Positions 55,421 through 64,000 of a DNA stretch of 64,000 bases are shown here, one piece after another. The DNA is from JAMXLO01 sp963719805 (GTDB lineage Bacteria > Pseudomonadota > Alphaproteobacteria > Acetobacterales > Acetobacteraceae). The notes beneath the pieces were generated by a model, which was not told where the DNA came from, made no database searches, and saw only the letters and a program-made list of their open reading frames with translations. Where the stretch lies: contig CAVRDF010000002.1 in the NCBI GenBank assembly GCA_963719805.1, forward strand, positions 186,001 to 250,000, in the 5' to 3' direction. The translations under genes and the position numbers were made by a program. Positions within the stretch are counted from its first letter, which is position 1; each line of letters begins with the position of its first letter.

Positions 55421-55928
55421 GTGAAGCTTTGTCTTTCGGCGTAGCGGCGCAGTATTCGAACGAACCACGAAAATCCGCTTTCGCGCGACGTGTCAAGTCT
55501 CACCGCCCGCCGCAATCCCACGATCAACTCTTTCAACTTGGCCAGCACCTGCTGCAGTTCCCCTTGCGTCGGCGGGTCGCTGGTTGCGAGGTCGAGTGTG
55601 GCAATGGGTTGGTGTTGTTCGACGTCCGGCGATGGCACCGGCGAACTGGGTGGCGGTGACTTCGCCTTGCGGGGCTTGCGGGATCCGCTGCCTGCGGCCG
55701 CCCTGCCTGCTCTGATGAAAAGGCTGCGCTGAAGATAGAAGACAGGGTGCGTGATGTAACGTTCATTTTCGACGCGCTCGAGCAGTTCGAAGCAGCACTG
55801 CCGGCGCTCCGCGGCCGCCTCAAACGGGAAGAATTCGGAGTCGCGCCTCCCGCGCGATCCCTCGGCCGGAATCCGCCACCTCGAGGCGCCACGTGTCCGG
55901 AGGGATCCACACCCCGGCGGTCGGCAGG
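55417..55928 (-). pseudogene. C-terminal remnant of a gene cut by ISKra4
   Basis: Minus-strand coding that emerges from the ISKra4 left end and ends at TGA 55,417. Readable blocks: GVWIPPDTWRLEVADSGRGI in one frame, then EFFPFEAAAERRQCCFELLE, RVENERYITHPVFYLQRSLF in another, then a Pro/Lys-rich linker and LQQVLAKLKELIVGLRRAVR. About 170 residues remain and at least one frame change near 55,860 is needed. No family recognised. The N-terminal part should lie beyond 57,716 but I could not match it there, so the IS insertion may have come with a deletion. Confidence 0.45.
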
Positions 55929-57716
55929 GGGTGCGTGACATGAAAGTGGGTTTAGCCGGTGGCCTCCCAAAAGTCCTCGAAGCGGCGGGAGAACTGGCAG
56001 CAGCGTGAGGCGATGATGGCGTTGGCACCCCGCAGGCTCCAGAACATGCCGGAGTGCTTGAGGCGCTGGCCGATGACCGTGCGGCAGCCAGCTTCGACGA
56101 CGCCTGAGCCCACGAAGAGCCTTTGCAACCGGAAGTCGGCATAGCGCATGGCGGCGGCGTTGCCCTCGAAGTACGGCAACTTGCTCTCCCACAGTTTGCG
56201 GTCCTCGACGCTCAAGGCTTTGGCTTTTAGTTGGCCGCGCACGGCGGCCGCCAAATCCTCCACGCGGCCCATGTCGAGCAGGCCGCTCCACTGCTCGGCC
56301 ACGGCGGGCGCGACGGCGAGGCCGCGGGCGATTTCCTGCAGGTGTTCGCGCGCGTGGTAGAGATCGATGATGTGGGTGGCCCCCGGGAAATGGGTGGCCG
56401 CGATGCTCTTGTTGTAGCGGGCGCCGTCGCTGAGCACGACGAGCCGGCCCGCCGTCTCGCTGCCACGCCGGACGGCTTCCTCGTAGATGCGCAGGCCAAA
56501 GAGCTCGCTGCTCTCGATGGCCCCGACGTAGGTGGTGCTGTCGGGATCGCGCATGGGGCGGCCCTCGGCATCGAGCTTGGTCTGGGTAAAGACACAGCCC
56601 AGTTTGACTTCGCGGGTGCGGGCGGCTCTGTCGGGCGCCTTGCCCTTGGTGGCCGCCAACTCCGCCTGGCGCATGGGGAGGCCGGTCCCGTCATAGCTGA
56701 TATAGAGCAGGGGCGCGCCGGCCGGTGGCGGCGCCGGAGCCGCGGCGGCCGGAGGCTTGGGCACGGGCGCGCAGTTCCAGCCCTCGATGGCACGCCCGGT
56801 CTCCTCGGCCACGCGCTGGACCTGCTTGGGCGTGACGTGCAGGCGAGCATAGATGGCCAGGTCCTCACTGGCGTCGGCGAACGAAGTCCGGCTGCCGGCC
56901 CGCGCGAGCAGGCGGCGCACGCCGGGCGAAAAGATGGTCCCGGCCACCCCCAACTCCTCATCGAGCGGCACGCGGGTCTGCGCGCCCTCGAGGGCGTGAA
57001 AGACCGAGCGGCGCAACCGCACTTCGCCCAGCACGGTCGTCAGGGTCTTCGCGCGCACCCCGAGGCTCTGCATGGGACGGCCTTCGGCATCGAGCACGGG
57101 CGTAGGGCGCCGGCCGCAGCCGGTTTCCGCCAGCAAGCCTTCCAGCAAGCGCGCGCCCGCCGCCAGGACCGCGGTGGCGATCGCCTCTTCCCACGCTTCG
57201 AGATCGATCTGGCCGCGGGCGCGCTCGGCGCGCAACTGGCCCAGCAGCCGCTTTAGCTCGGTCTGCTCTTCGAGCCGGCACTCCTCTTTTTTTTTGGCCC
57301 TCGGGGTCCTCCAGCGCCCGATCGCTGAGCGCCTCCCCCAAGCTCAGCAGTTGCGCGGTGCATTGCTGGAACTGGTGAAAGGCGGCGATTTGGCTGCGGT
57401 AATGGGCGATCTGCTGCGGGTCCTTGAGGCGGCGCGACACCGTCCGTCCGCCCTTGTCCTTGTAGGAATAGAGCACGTAAGGACCGCGCCGGACCTTGGT
57501 GCCGTCCTGGTGGACGGCCTCCACAAATTGCTCGGTGATGGAGCCGCGGCGGATTTGCTCGAGGTTCTCGATCTGGTCGAGGAGGGCACGGCGTTGGGCG
57601 TGGAGTTGGGCGATGGAAGGAGTCGGGGCATTCGGCATGGTGTAGTAGTGTATACTACACTTTACGGGTCAAAAAAAAGAGAAAACCGCCAAACCCCACG
57701 TTTTTGTCACGCACCC
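55929..57716 (-). mobile_element. ISKra4-family insertion sequence (about 1.79 kb)
   Basis: Terminal inverted repeats begin GGGTGCGTGACA at both ends (55,929 inward; reverse complement from 57,716 inward) and stay similar for about 30 bases. It holds the two-frame transposase on the minus strand. I could not find a clear target duplication at the ends. An imperfect palindrome GTAGTATACACTAC lies just upstream of the transposase start (near 57,645). Confidence 0.75.
55952..57638 (-). CDS. ISKra4-family transposase in two overlapping frames
   Basis: Frame 1 (57,638 down to the A9 tract): MPNAPTPSIAQLHAQRRALL, RRGPYVLYSYKDKGGRTVSR, to LEDPEGQKK. Frame 2 continues ECRLEEQTELKRLLGQLRAE and holds the catalytic part: TSFADASEDLAIYARLHVTP, LYISYDGTGLPMRQAELAAT (Asp), VVLSDGARYNKSIAATHFPG (Asp), THIIDLYHAREHLQEIARGL, and FVGSGVVEAGCRTVIGQRLK (Glu). 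This order is diagnostic of ISKra4 transposases, about 560 residues in all. The shift occurs at nine consecutive A residues (57,287-57,295 on the plus strand, as T). Some ISKra4 subgroups use programmed frameshifting, so this may be genuine; a homopolymer miscount is the alternative. Confidence 0.85.
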
Positions 57717-57901
57717 AACTCCGCAGACCGTATCGACAACCGAGGAACCCGGATATAGGTTTGGCTTCCGCGACTCCCAGCCGGGATGGCGGGTTGCCCT
57801 CTCCTCTTCCTCTTTTTCTTCATCTTCATCTTCATCCCCACCGCTGAGATTAGGACGAAGATGACGATGAAGAGGAGGAGGAAGATGGGCGCTTTCAGCG
57901 C

Positions 57902-60900
57902 ATGACGCCCATACCCAACGGACACCTCAAGACCTTTCGCCACCGCGTGGAGGAGGCCTGGCAAAACAACCGCTCCGCCAAGCGGTTGCGCCGCTTCGCG
58001 AAGAGCGTCGGCCGGCGGATTAACCGTCAGTTGGGGCGCAATCCCCGGGGTGTCACCGAGAACGCGAATCTCCTGCCGCTGCTGATCCAGGTGCTGGCGG
58101 CCTTCTCCAAAACCGCGGGCAACGAGGCGCTGGAGGAGGAGATCGACTCCTCGCTCGGCTTCCTGCGCTACGACTATCCGGAGGCGGTTTACTCGGATCT
58201 GCGGAAGCTCTTCCGCCAGGCGCTGAACGAGCAGCAGGACCTCACGCGCGATGGCGCAAAAGCTCGCCGACCGAGCTGAGCCGGAGCGCAAGATGATGCT
58301 CGGCATGCAGCTCTACGATCTCATCGGCCGCGCCGGCATGGAGCAGCAGCAGGTCGTCGCGTTCTACTCGTTCATGACGCAGCTCGGCATGGCCTCGCAG
58401 GCCATCGACATCGTCTACCAGCTCAACGTCTCGGGCGAGGACCACGACAAGGCGGTCTATCAGCAGGGCGAGTCGCCGCTGGAGTCGCTCACCTTCGGCG
58501 CCACGCGGCGGGCCGATGTCGCGCTGAAGGGCCTGCAGGATGACGAGCGGCTCATCGCCTTCCGCTACCACGATCTCATCCTGCTCAAGAACCAGAGCTC
58601 GCGCGGCATCGTCGTGCGCGGCCGGCCGCTGCGGCCGCTGGAGTTCTGCCGCATCTACTCCGGCCAGCGCATCGTCCTCGGCGAGCAGGTGCTCACCTAC
58701 CAGGACCTCGCCTATTATTTCAACGCGAAGAAGAACGTCTCGCTGACCAGCGTCTTCATCACCGTCGACACGAACGACGAGGTGCAGCTCGAGAAAGTGC
58801 GGACCCGCGACAGCGCGCTCGAGATCGTCTTCGGCCTCAAGGTGACAGGTGCGCGCGCTGCGCGATGTCGACGCGCTGCTCAACGGCACCGTGCTCCGCA
58901 ACGGCACGCGAATCGAGGCGGACCTCGACGACCGCATCATCTTCCACAACGACTCCGAGCTGCCGCTGAACGATCTCCGCCGCCGCGCCCGCGCGCTCGG
59001 CGGACGCTTCCAGCTCAAGGCTTACAAGAGCGGCTACCTCGTCTCGAACAACCCGTCGCTGCTCGACATCGACGACATCCTGCTCTCGCCCGGCACGGTC
59101 GGCGAAGTGCTCCTGCGCATCCTCTGCGATTACGACCACAAGGTCGGCAAGCTCGAGGTGCTCCAGGCGGATCGGCCGCCATCATGGTGCGCGACATCGC
59201 GGTGCCGGAGAAGGGCATCGATCGAGCTGCAAGGACGGCGACACCATCCGCATCGATACCGGCCAGGTGCTGCGGTGCAATTTCACCGAGCGCATCATCG
59301 AGGAGGAGCGCAACATCATCTCGCACGCTCGAGGTGCGCGACGTGACGCACTACTTCCGCAAGAGCGAGCCGGCGCTCGATGGCATCACCTTCTCCGTCT
59401 ACCGCGGCGAGATCGTCTGCGTGATGGGCGCGAGCGGCTGCGGCAAATCGACGCTCATGCGCACGCTCGCCGGCCAGATGCAGCCGCAGCACGGCGAGGT
59501 GCTGCTCAATGGCCAGTCGCTCTACGGCGACCTCGACGACGCTCAAGCATTTCATCTCGTACATCCCGCAGGACGACGCCTTCGACGAGCATCTCACGAT
59601 CGAGGAAAACCTCGAATTCGCCGCCGCCATCCGCTCGCCGCACCTCTCCTCGCGCGACCGCTCGCGGCGGATCGACGGCAAGCTGGTCGAGCTCGGGCTC
59701 TCCGAGCGGCGCGATTCGGTCGTCGGCAGCGCCGGTGAAAAAGCGCCTCTCCGGCGGCGAGCGCAAGCGGCTCAACATCGGCCTCGACATGATTTCGTCG
59801 GCCGACGTGTTCCTCTTCGACGAGCCCTCGAGCGGCCTCTCCTCGAAGGACAGCGAGCACGTCATCGAGATCATCCGCTCGATGGCGCACAACAAGATCG
59901 TCTTCGTCACGATCCATCAGCCGACCTCGAAGCTCTTCCAGATGTTCTCGAAGGCGCTGCTGCTCGACAAGGGCGGGCGCATCGTCTTCTACGGCACGCC
60001 GCGCGAGATGCTGGAATACTTCGCCGCGGCGGAGCACGAGCAGCACTTCGGCACCGAGCTCGGCGGCTGCCCGGCGTGCGGCACCACGCGGCCGGAATTC
60101 ATCTTCGACGTGCTCGAGACGCCGCTGCGCGACCTGAGCGGCGACGTCATCTACGAGGAAAATTCGCAGGGCCAGCTCGTGCCGGCGCGGCGTTTCTCGC
60201 CCGACTACTGGCGCGACAAATACGAGGCCTTCCGCCTGCTCCAGGAGGTGAAGCAGGTGAGCGTGCGCAAGACGCGCCCGACGCCGACCGCAGCCGGCGG
60301 CCCCCGTCTCGACCGCCACCGGCTCGCGCATCCGCTGGCGCGACGAGTGGACGCAATTCCGCGCGCTCTGGCGGCGCGCGTTTCTCTCGAAGCTGCGCAA
60401 CCGGCTCAACCTCATCGCTCACGCTGCTCATCCCGCCGATCATCGCCGTGCTGGTCGGCATCGACGCTGCATTACACGGACGACCCATCGGGCCAGTACG
60501 ACTTCGCGAGCGCGTTTCACATCCCGACCTACATCTTCATCTCGCTGCTGCTCGCGCTCTTCCTCGGCCTCGTCAATAGCGTGACCGACATCATTCGCGA
60601 CCGCGTGATCCTGCATCGCGAGCGCAATCTCGACGTCCGGCTGCCTTATTACATCGCCGCCAAGATGCGGGACGCTCGCGCTCTTTTCCGCGCGTGCAGT
60701 GCGCCATCTTCACGCTCGTCGGCAATGCCATCCTGGAGATTCGCGGCATGTTCTGGCCGTACTTCTTCTGGCTCTTCATCACCTCGCTCAGCGGGGCCAG
60801 CCTGGGGCTGCTCATCTCCTCGATCGTGACGGATTCGATGAACTCGGTTCTCTTCGTGCCGCTGGTGCTCATCCCGCAGCTCATCTTCAGCGGCGCGCTG

Positions 60901-61629
60901 ATCAAGTACGAGCGACATGAACCGCGACCTCGACCTGACGCTACACGATCTTCGAGCGCTGGTTCACGCACCCACCCGGAGGACCTCAGCGAATGGCGCA
61001 AGGACGCGCGGCTGCAAATCCCGCTCGATCAGCCGGCTTCGTCGCCACGCACTACTCCTATGAGGCGCTCATCGTCTCGCAGGCGAAGCTCAATCCGCTC
61101 ACCCGGCGGCAGGATCGAATCCAGGCGCAGATCGACAAGATCGTCGACAAGCACAACCGCTTTGATGGACAACCGGCTCGAAGAGCTGAAGGAAACGCTG
61201 GCGCTGCTCAGCGGCCTCGAGGCCGGCACGCCGCACGAGATCGAGAAGCGGCTGCGGCGTGATCGACTCGGTGATCGAGCGGCAAGAAGCCGCTCGATCT
61301 CGGCGCGATCAAATCGAAGAGCAGCGGCGTCACCGCCGAGCGGCTCTACACGAACCAGAAAGTGACCGACCTCGTCGCGAAGGCGGAGACGGAGCAAAGC
61401 GACTATCGCCGCGCCATCCCGGCGAATACGTTTCTTCTCGCCGGACAAGCGCTACTTCAACCTCGGCCAGGGTTTCCTCGCGCGTCTCTTCCACTTGAAG
61501 GACAACACGTTCCTCGTCGACACCTCGGTCTATGTCTGGAACTCGTTCGTGTTATTCGCGTCGAGCTTCCTGATCCTGTGCGTGCTGTATTTGATTCTCC
61601 GGCGGCAGTTGCGCCCACACGGGACGTAG
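57902..61629 (+). pseudogene. ABCG-like ABC transporter with long N-terminus, many one-base insertions
   Basis: About 1,230 residues if repaired. Order: TerB-like helical domain (LLPLLIQVLAAFSKTAGNEA), two beta-rich regulatory regions (SRGIVVRGRPLRPLEFCRIY; ELQDGDTIRIDTGQVLRCN-like), an ABC domain (Walker A GASGCGKST, signature LSGGERKRLNIGLD, Walker B VFLFDEPSSGLSS, VTIHQPTSK), a CPAC zinc-like knuckle, then six membrane helices of ABC-2 type (AIFTLVGNAILEIRGMFWPY, FWLFITSLSGASLGLLISSI, FLILCVLYLILRRQ). A coiled-coil loop lies near 61,080-61,350. Frame changes occur near 58,245, 58,846, 59,180, 59,215, 59,325, 59,541, 59,737, 60,300, 60,417, 60,464, 60,672, 60,916 and several later points. 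Export substrate unknown. Confidence 0.8.
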
Positions 61630-61631
61630 TT

Positions 61632-61902
61632 CGGGCTCTCGATCCCCGCCTGCAGTATCGTTGATCTTATCGCGCTGCTGGCAACACCTCGTCCAACCGT
61701 GCTGCCCGATGATGTCGCGCAAGCGGGTGAGCGCGAGTTGATAGATTGCCGCCCGGGCGTTCTTCACCGCGATAACCGACTTCGCCGGGTCGACGCTCTT
61801 GTATCAAAGTACCGCGGTTGACTTTGATCGTCGGACTGTCCCGCGTGATCGTCTCTGCTGCTCTGCTGAGACCGTCGCGATGCGGATATCGATATTCACC
61901 AT
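61632..61902 (-). pseudogene. Internal fragment of a slipin/SPFH (band 7) protein
   Basis: From the ATG at 61902: VNIDIRIATVS, then (after frame changes) ETITRDSPTIKVNAVLWYKS, VDPAKSVIAVKNARAAIYQL and ALTRLRDIIGQH, then LDEVL and ARDKINDTLQAGIE. This is the central part of a slipin (VDxR...TxDxxxIxVNAVxWYxxVDPxKxVxxVxNxxxAxxQLAxTxLRxxxGxxxLDExL). Both the membrane-anchored N-terminus and the C-terminus are missing: it abuts the ABC gene end on one side and the small membrane protein gene on the other. At least two indels inside. Either a relic or a mosaic join. Confidence 0.65.
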
Positions 61903-62401
61903 TCTTTCTTCGCGTAGTCCGGGCAGATGATGGCGACCACGAGGTCTGCTTCTTTTTCGTAGAGGTCCGGTCCGGCAGATAGAACGCGAGGTCGCTGCGG
62001 GAGAACTCCGCGTTGTGATATTTGTCGTAAAGGATCTTCTCTTCGCCAAACCGATCCGCAAGACGGGCGGCGACGGGGCTCTGCGCCGCCGCTGCGCACA
62101 GCGAGCGGAAGTGGCGCTCCCGGTGCAGGTAGCAGGTGTCGAGACACCAAAAGGCCACGCAAGGGACGTAGGCGATGAAAGCGAAGAATCGATTGGCGTC
62201 TTTCGCGGCGAACGCAAAGATGACGGAGACGACAGTCACCGTCCAGCCGCGGATGGAAAAGGAGTTGCCGGCCAGGCGGGAAATGACGGCCTGAATCATC
62301 TCCAGATGTTTGCGCTGGTCGTCCGAGAATGCGGCATCGGTGGGGTCCACGGTTCTTGTTTGCCGCACGCGCGCCAGATTCACGAGCCAAAGTGCGCCCA
62401 C
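61896..62401 (-). CDS. Small two-helix membrane protein (one frameshift)
   Basis: Readable as SDDQRKHLEMIQAVISRLAG, NSFSIRGWTVTVVSVIFAFA, AKDANRFFAFIAYVPCVAFW, CLDTCYLHRERHFRSLC, then a cytoplasmic domain with DKYHNAEFSRSDLAFYLPD. A frame change near 61,955 gives the end LYEKEADLVVAIICPDYAKK. This resembles a widespread family of about 170-residue membrane proteins (DHLKMIQxVIxRMAxNSFxxKGWxVT pattern), unknown function but often found with defence or mobile genes. The true start is uncertain: ATG 62,299 or a GTG at 62,401. Confidence 0.55.
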
Positions 62402-62946
62402 AGCGGCTTTGCGAAAGCCGACGGGACCAGGCGCTCTTGCTGGACAATGTCGCGCGTCCCGCGGACGTGTCCCGCCGCCATCGGATGGATCCCTCGGGAC
62501 ATGAAGTTTTTGTCATGAGATAAATGTGAAACACTTTTCCAATAGCGGTTGTGGGAATCCGTGGTTCGATGGATGGGTGCAGCTTCTCACGCTCCATCTC
62601 CAACGCTGGCATCCCTGCCTGGGTGCGACGGATGAAATCACCTGGGGAGCCCTTCCCGAAATTCCCGAAATGCCGCGACGCGACCCGGCAGTTTGGCTAA
62701 AATCCACACTTCCCGCCCGAAAAACCCTGCAATTCTGTATCATAAGGTATCGAAACTCCCCGTTCTGAGTTTCGCGCCTCGAACGAATCGCGCAATCTGT
62801 CCCGAAACCCGCCGAATCCTCCGCGCACCAACAAACCGCCCAACAAACCCTCCATTCGCTTCCATTCGCGCCTTTCGTTGGCCAACCTCTGTTCCCCTTT
62901 TCGTCCCTTTCGTGTATTTCGTGGATCAAATCTTCCCGTAAGTCCC
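62402..62946. other. Intergenic region upstream of gatB, no gene seen
   Basis: 545 bases. An 80-codon plus-strand frame at 62,526 has no recognisable similarity and is probably spurious. The last 70 bases before gatB are pyrimidine-rich (TTTCGTTGG...TTCGTGTATTTCGTGG), with no strong Shine-Dalgarno before the ATG. No structured RNA recognised. Confidence 0.4.
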
Positions 62947-64000
62947 ATGCCAGCCAAGCTCATCCCCACCATCGGCCTCGAGGTTCACGTGCAGCTCAAG
63001 ACGCGCTCGAAGATCTTTTGTGCGTGCCCCGTCGGGTTTGGCGCGGAGCCGAATACGAACGTCTGCCCGGTCTGCCTCGGCTATCCGGGCGCGCTCCCGG
63101 TCATCAATGAGGAGGCGCTGAAGATGACGGCGCTCACGGGCATCCTGCTCGGGTGCGAGATCGCGGAGGTCTGCAAGTTCGACCGCAAGAATTACTTCTA
63201 CCCGGACATGCCGAAGAATTACCAGATCTCGCAGTACGATCAGCCGCTCTGCCTGCGCGGCGGGGTGCCGCTCTTCGAGACGGCGTACCCCAAGGAGGTG
63301 CAGAAGCAGATCGCGAATCCCGGCAAGAAAGCGGTGCCGCTCACGCGCATCCATCTCGAGGAGGACGTGGCGAAGAGCTTCCACTTCGAGACGAGCACCG
63401 GCATCGATTTCAACCGCGCCGGCACGCCGCTTATGGAGATCGTCTCGGAGCCGGCGATCGATAATCCCGAGGAGGCGTTCGCTTATCTCACCGCGCTCCA
63501 GCAGATCCTCATCTACGGCGGCGTGAGCGATGCCGACATGGAGAAGGGGCAGCTCCGGTGCGATTGCAATGTCTCGGTGCGGCCGGAGGGACAGGCCGAG
63601 CTCGGGACGAAGATCGAGATCAAGAACATGAACACGATCTCCGGGGTGCGGCGCGCGCTCGCCTACGAGATCGTGCGGCAGACGCAAGTGCTGGAAAGCG
63701 GCGGCCGGCTGGTGCAGGAGACGCGCCGATGGGACGACGACGCGGGACAGACCTTCTCGATGCGCAGCAAGGAAATGGCGCACGATTACCGCTATTTCCC
63801 CGATCCCGATCTGCTCCCGGTGAAGACAAGCGTCTTCATGGAGGAGGTGCTGGCGCGCCGGCCCGAGCTGCCGGCGGAAAAGCTGGAGCGCTTCGTGCGC
63901 GAGTATGGCGTGACGCCGTACGACGCCGGCGTGCTCACGAGCAATCTCGCGCTCGCCGCGTATTTCGAGGAGGCCGCGCGCGGCGCGAAGAAGCCGAAGA
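62947..64000 (+). CDS. gatB: Aspartyl/glutamyl-tRNA amidotransferase subunit B (partial, cut by window end)
   Basis: Transfers ammonia from GatA to activate misacylated Glu-tRNA(Gln)/Asp-tRNA(Asn). From ATG 62947: MPAKLIPTIGLEVHVQLKTR, CPVCLGYPGALPVINEEALK, FDRKNYFYPDMPKNYQISQY (the GatB PROSITE region), ALQQILIYGGVSDADMEKGQ, RCDCNVSVRP, KIEIKNMNTISGVRRALAYE. 351 of about 480-500 residues lie in the window and are uninterrupted. The YqeY-like tail would be beyond 64,000. Single-copy core gene and a good lineage marker for the right end. Confidence 0.97.
   Translation, partial: MPAKLIPTIGLEVHVQLKTRSKIFCACPVGFGAEPNTNVCPVCLGYPGALPVINEEALKMTALTGILLGCEIAEVCKFDRKNYFYPDMPKNYQISQYDQPLCLRGGVPLFETAYPKEVQKQIANPGKKAVPLTRIHLEEDVAKSFHFETSTGIDFNRAGTPLMEIVSEPAIDNPEEAFAYLTALQQILIYGGVSDADMEKGQLRCDCNVSVRPEGQAELGTKIEIKNMNTISGVRRALAYEIVRQTQVLESGGRLVQETRRWDDDAGQTFSMRSKEMAHDYRYFPDPDLLPVKTSVFMEEVLARRPELPAEKLERFVREYGVTPYDAGVLTSNLALAAYFEEAARGAKKPK

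Larger units (their letters stand above)
41653..57716. mobile_element. Putative integrative mobilizable element at tRNA-fMet, heavily IS-invaded
   Basis: Begins at the tRNA 3' end and contains a tyrosine integrase, an integrase-coupled unknown gene, a relaxase-like gene with a ribbon-helix-helix partner, an excisionase-like HTH protein, unknown cargo genes, and four insertion sequences. Genes here are less GC-rich and more mixed in strand than the flanks. The right limit is uncertain: I place it at the ISKra4 end because chromosomal-type genes resume at 57.9 kb. I searched by eye for a second copy of the tRNA 3' end (GGTTCAAATCCTACCCCCGC) and did not find one, so the right attachment site is missing, degenerate or outside. 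Confidence 0.55.

Noticed and set aside
57500..58300. Right attachment site (copy of the tRNA-fMet 3' end)
   Set aside because: No stretch matching GGTTCAAATCCTACC could be found by eye here or further right, so attR is not claimed.
62526..62768. 80-codon plus-strand frame before gatB
   Set aside because: No similarity, no RBS, unlikely composition; regarded as chance.

Overview
The window is not one coherent chromosome segment. Bases 1 to about 22,450 read as an alphaproteobacterium, most like Acetobacteraceae/Rhodospirillales (DUF1489 protein, small tryptophan/tyrosine-rich membrane peptides, IalB-like and DUF3568 secreted proteins, intergenic triloop hairpins). From about 22,450 to the end it reads as a Verrucomicrobium (an N-terminal IEPLEARIAPA motif, DUF3467, DUF1501, a TAT-exported Gfo/Idh/MocA oxidoreductase, RecA, GatB). 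Two unrelated reading frames, an alpha/beta hydrolase and the LEPLEARIAPA protein, collide near 22,446. An assembly chimera is the simplest explanation.

Alphaproteobacterial part: an M20 amidohydrolase; an AEC transporter followed by a tight putA, dgoK, formamidase group; small lipoproteins and secreted peptides; aldo/keto reductase and M19 dipeptidase; a two-component system; a 474-residue secreted repeat protein; a PAS hybrid kinase; an alkylsulfatase-like metallo-beta-lactamase protein; and a truncated hydrolase. Frame breaks appear only in the last 2 kb, towards the junction.

Verrucomicrobial part, 22.4-41.6 kb: DUF3467, RecO, a broken coiled-coil protein, RecA, a broken O-antigen-ligase-like membrane protein, a methyltransferase, a DUF1501 protein lacking its start, a toxin-antitoxin pair, a Gfo/Idh/MocA oxidoreductase, a GMC oxidoreductase with a cysteine cluster, two secreted carbohydrate-related proteins separated by a 52-bp inverted repeat, DoxX, a CoaB-like ligase and the initiator tRNA.

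41.65 to about 57.7 kb looks like a decayed integrative mobilizable element next to tRNA-fMet: tyrosine integrase, a translationally coupled unknown gene, a relaxase-like gene, a ribbon-helix-helix partner, an excisionase-like HTH protein and unknown cargo. It is broken up by two near-identical IS5-family copies, one IS630-family copy and one ISKra4-family copy. Target duplications allow exact in-frame reconstruction of two interrupted genes.

57.9-64 kb: an ABCG-like transporter with an unusually long N-terminus, broken by more than a dozen single-base insertions; an internal fragment of a slipin/SPFH gene; a small membrane protein; and the start of gatB. Many verrucomicrobial genes carry frameshifts that are repaired by deleting one base, while the duplicated IS copies are clean. 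This suggests insertion-biased consensus error on top of real decay. I saw no CRISPR array, rRNA or complete defence system.
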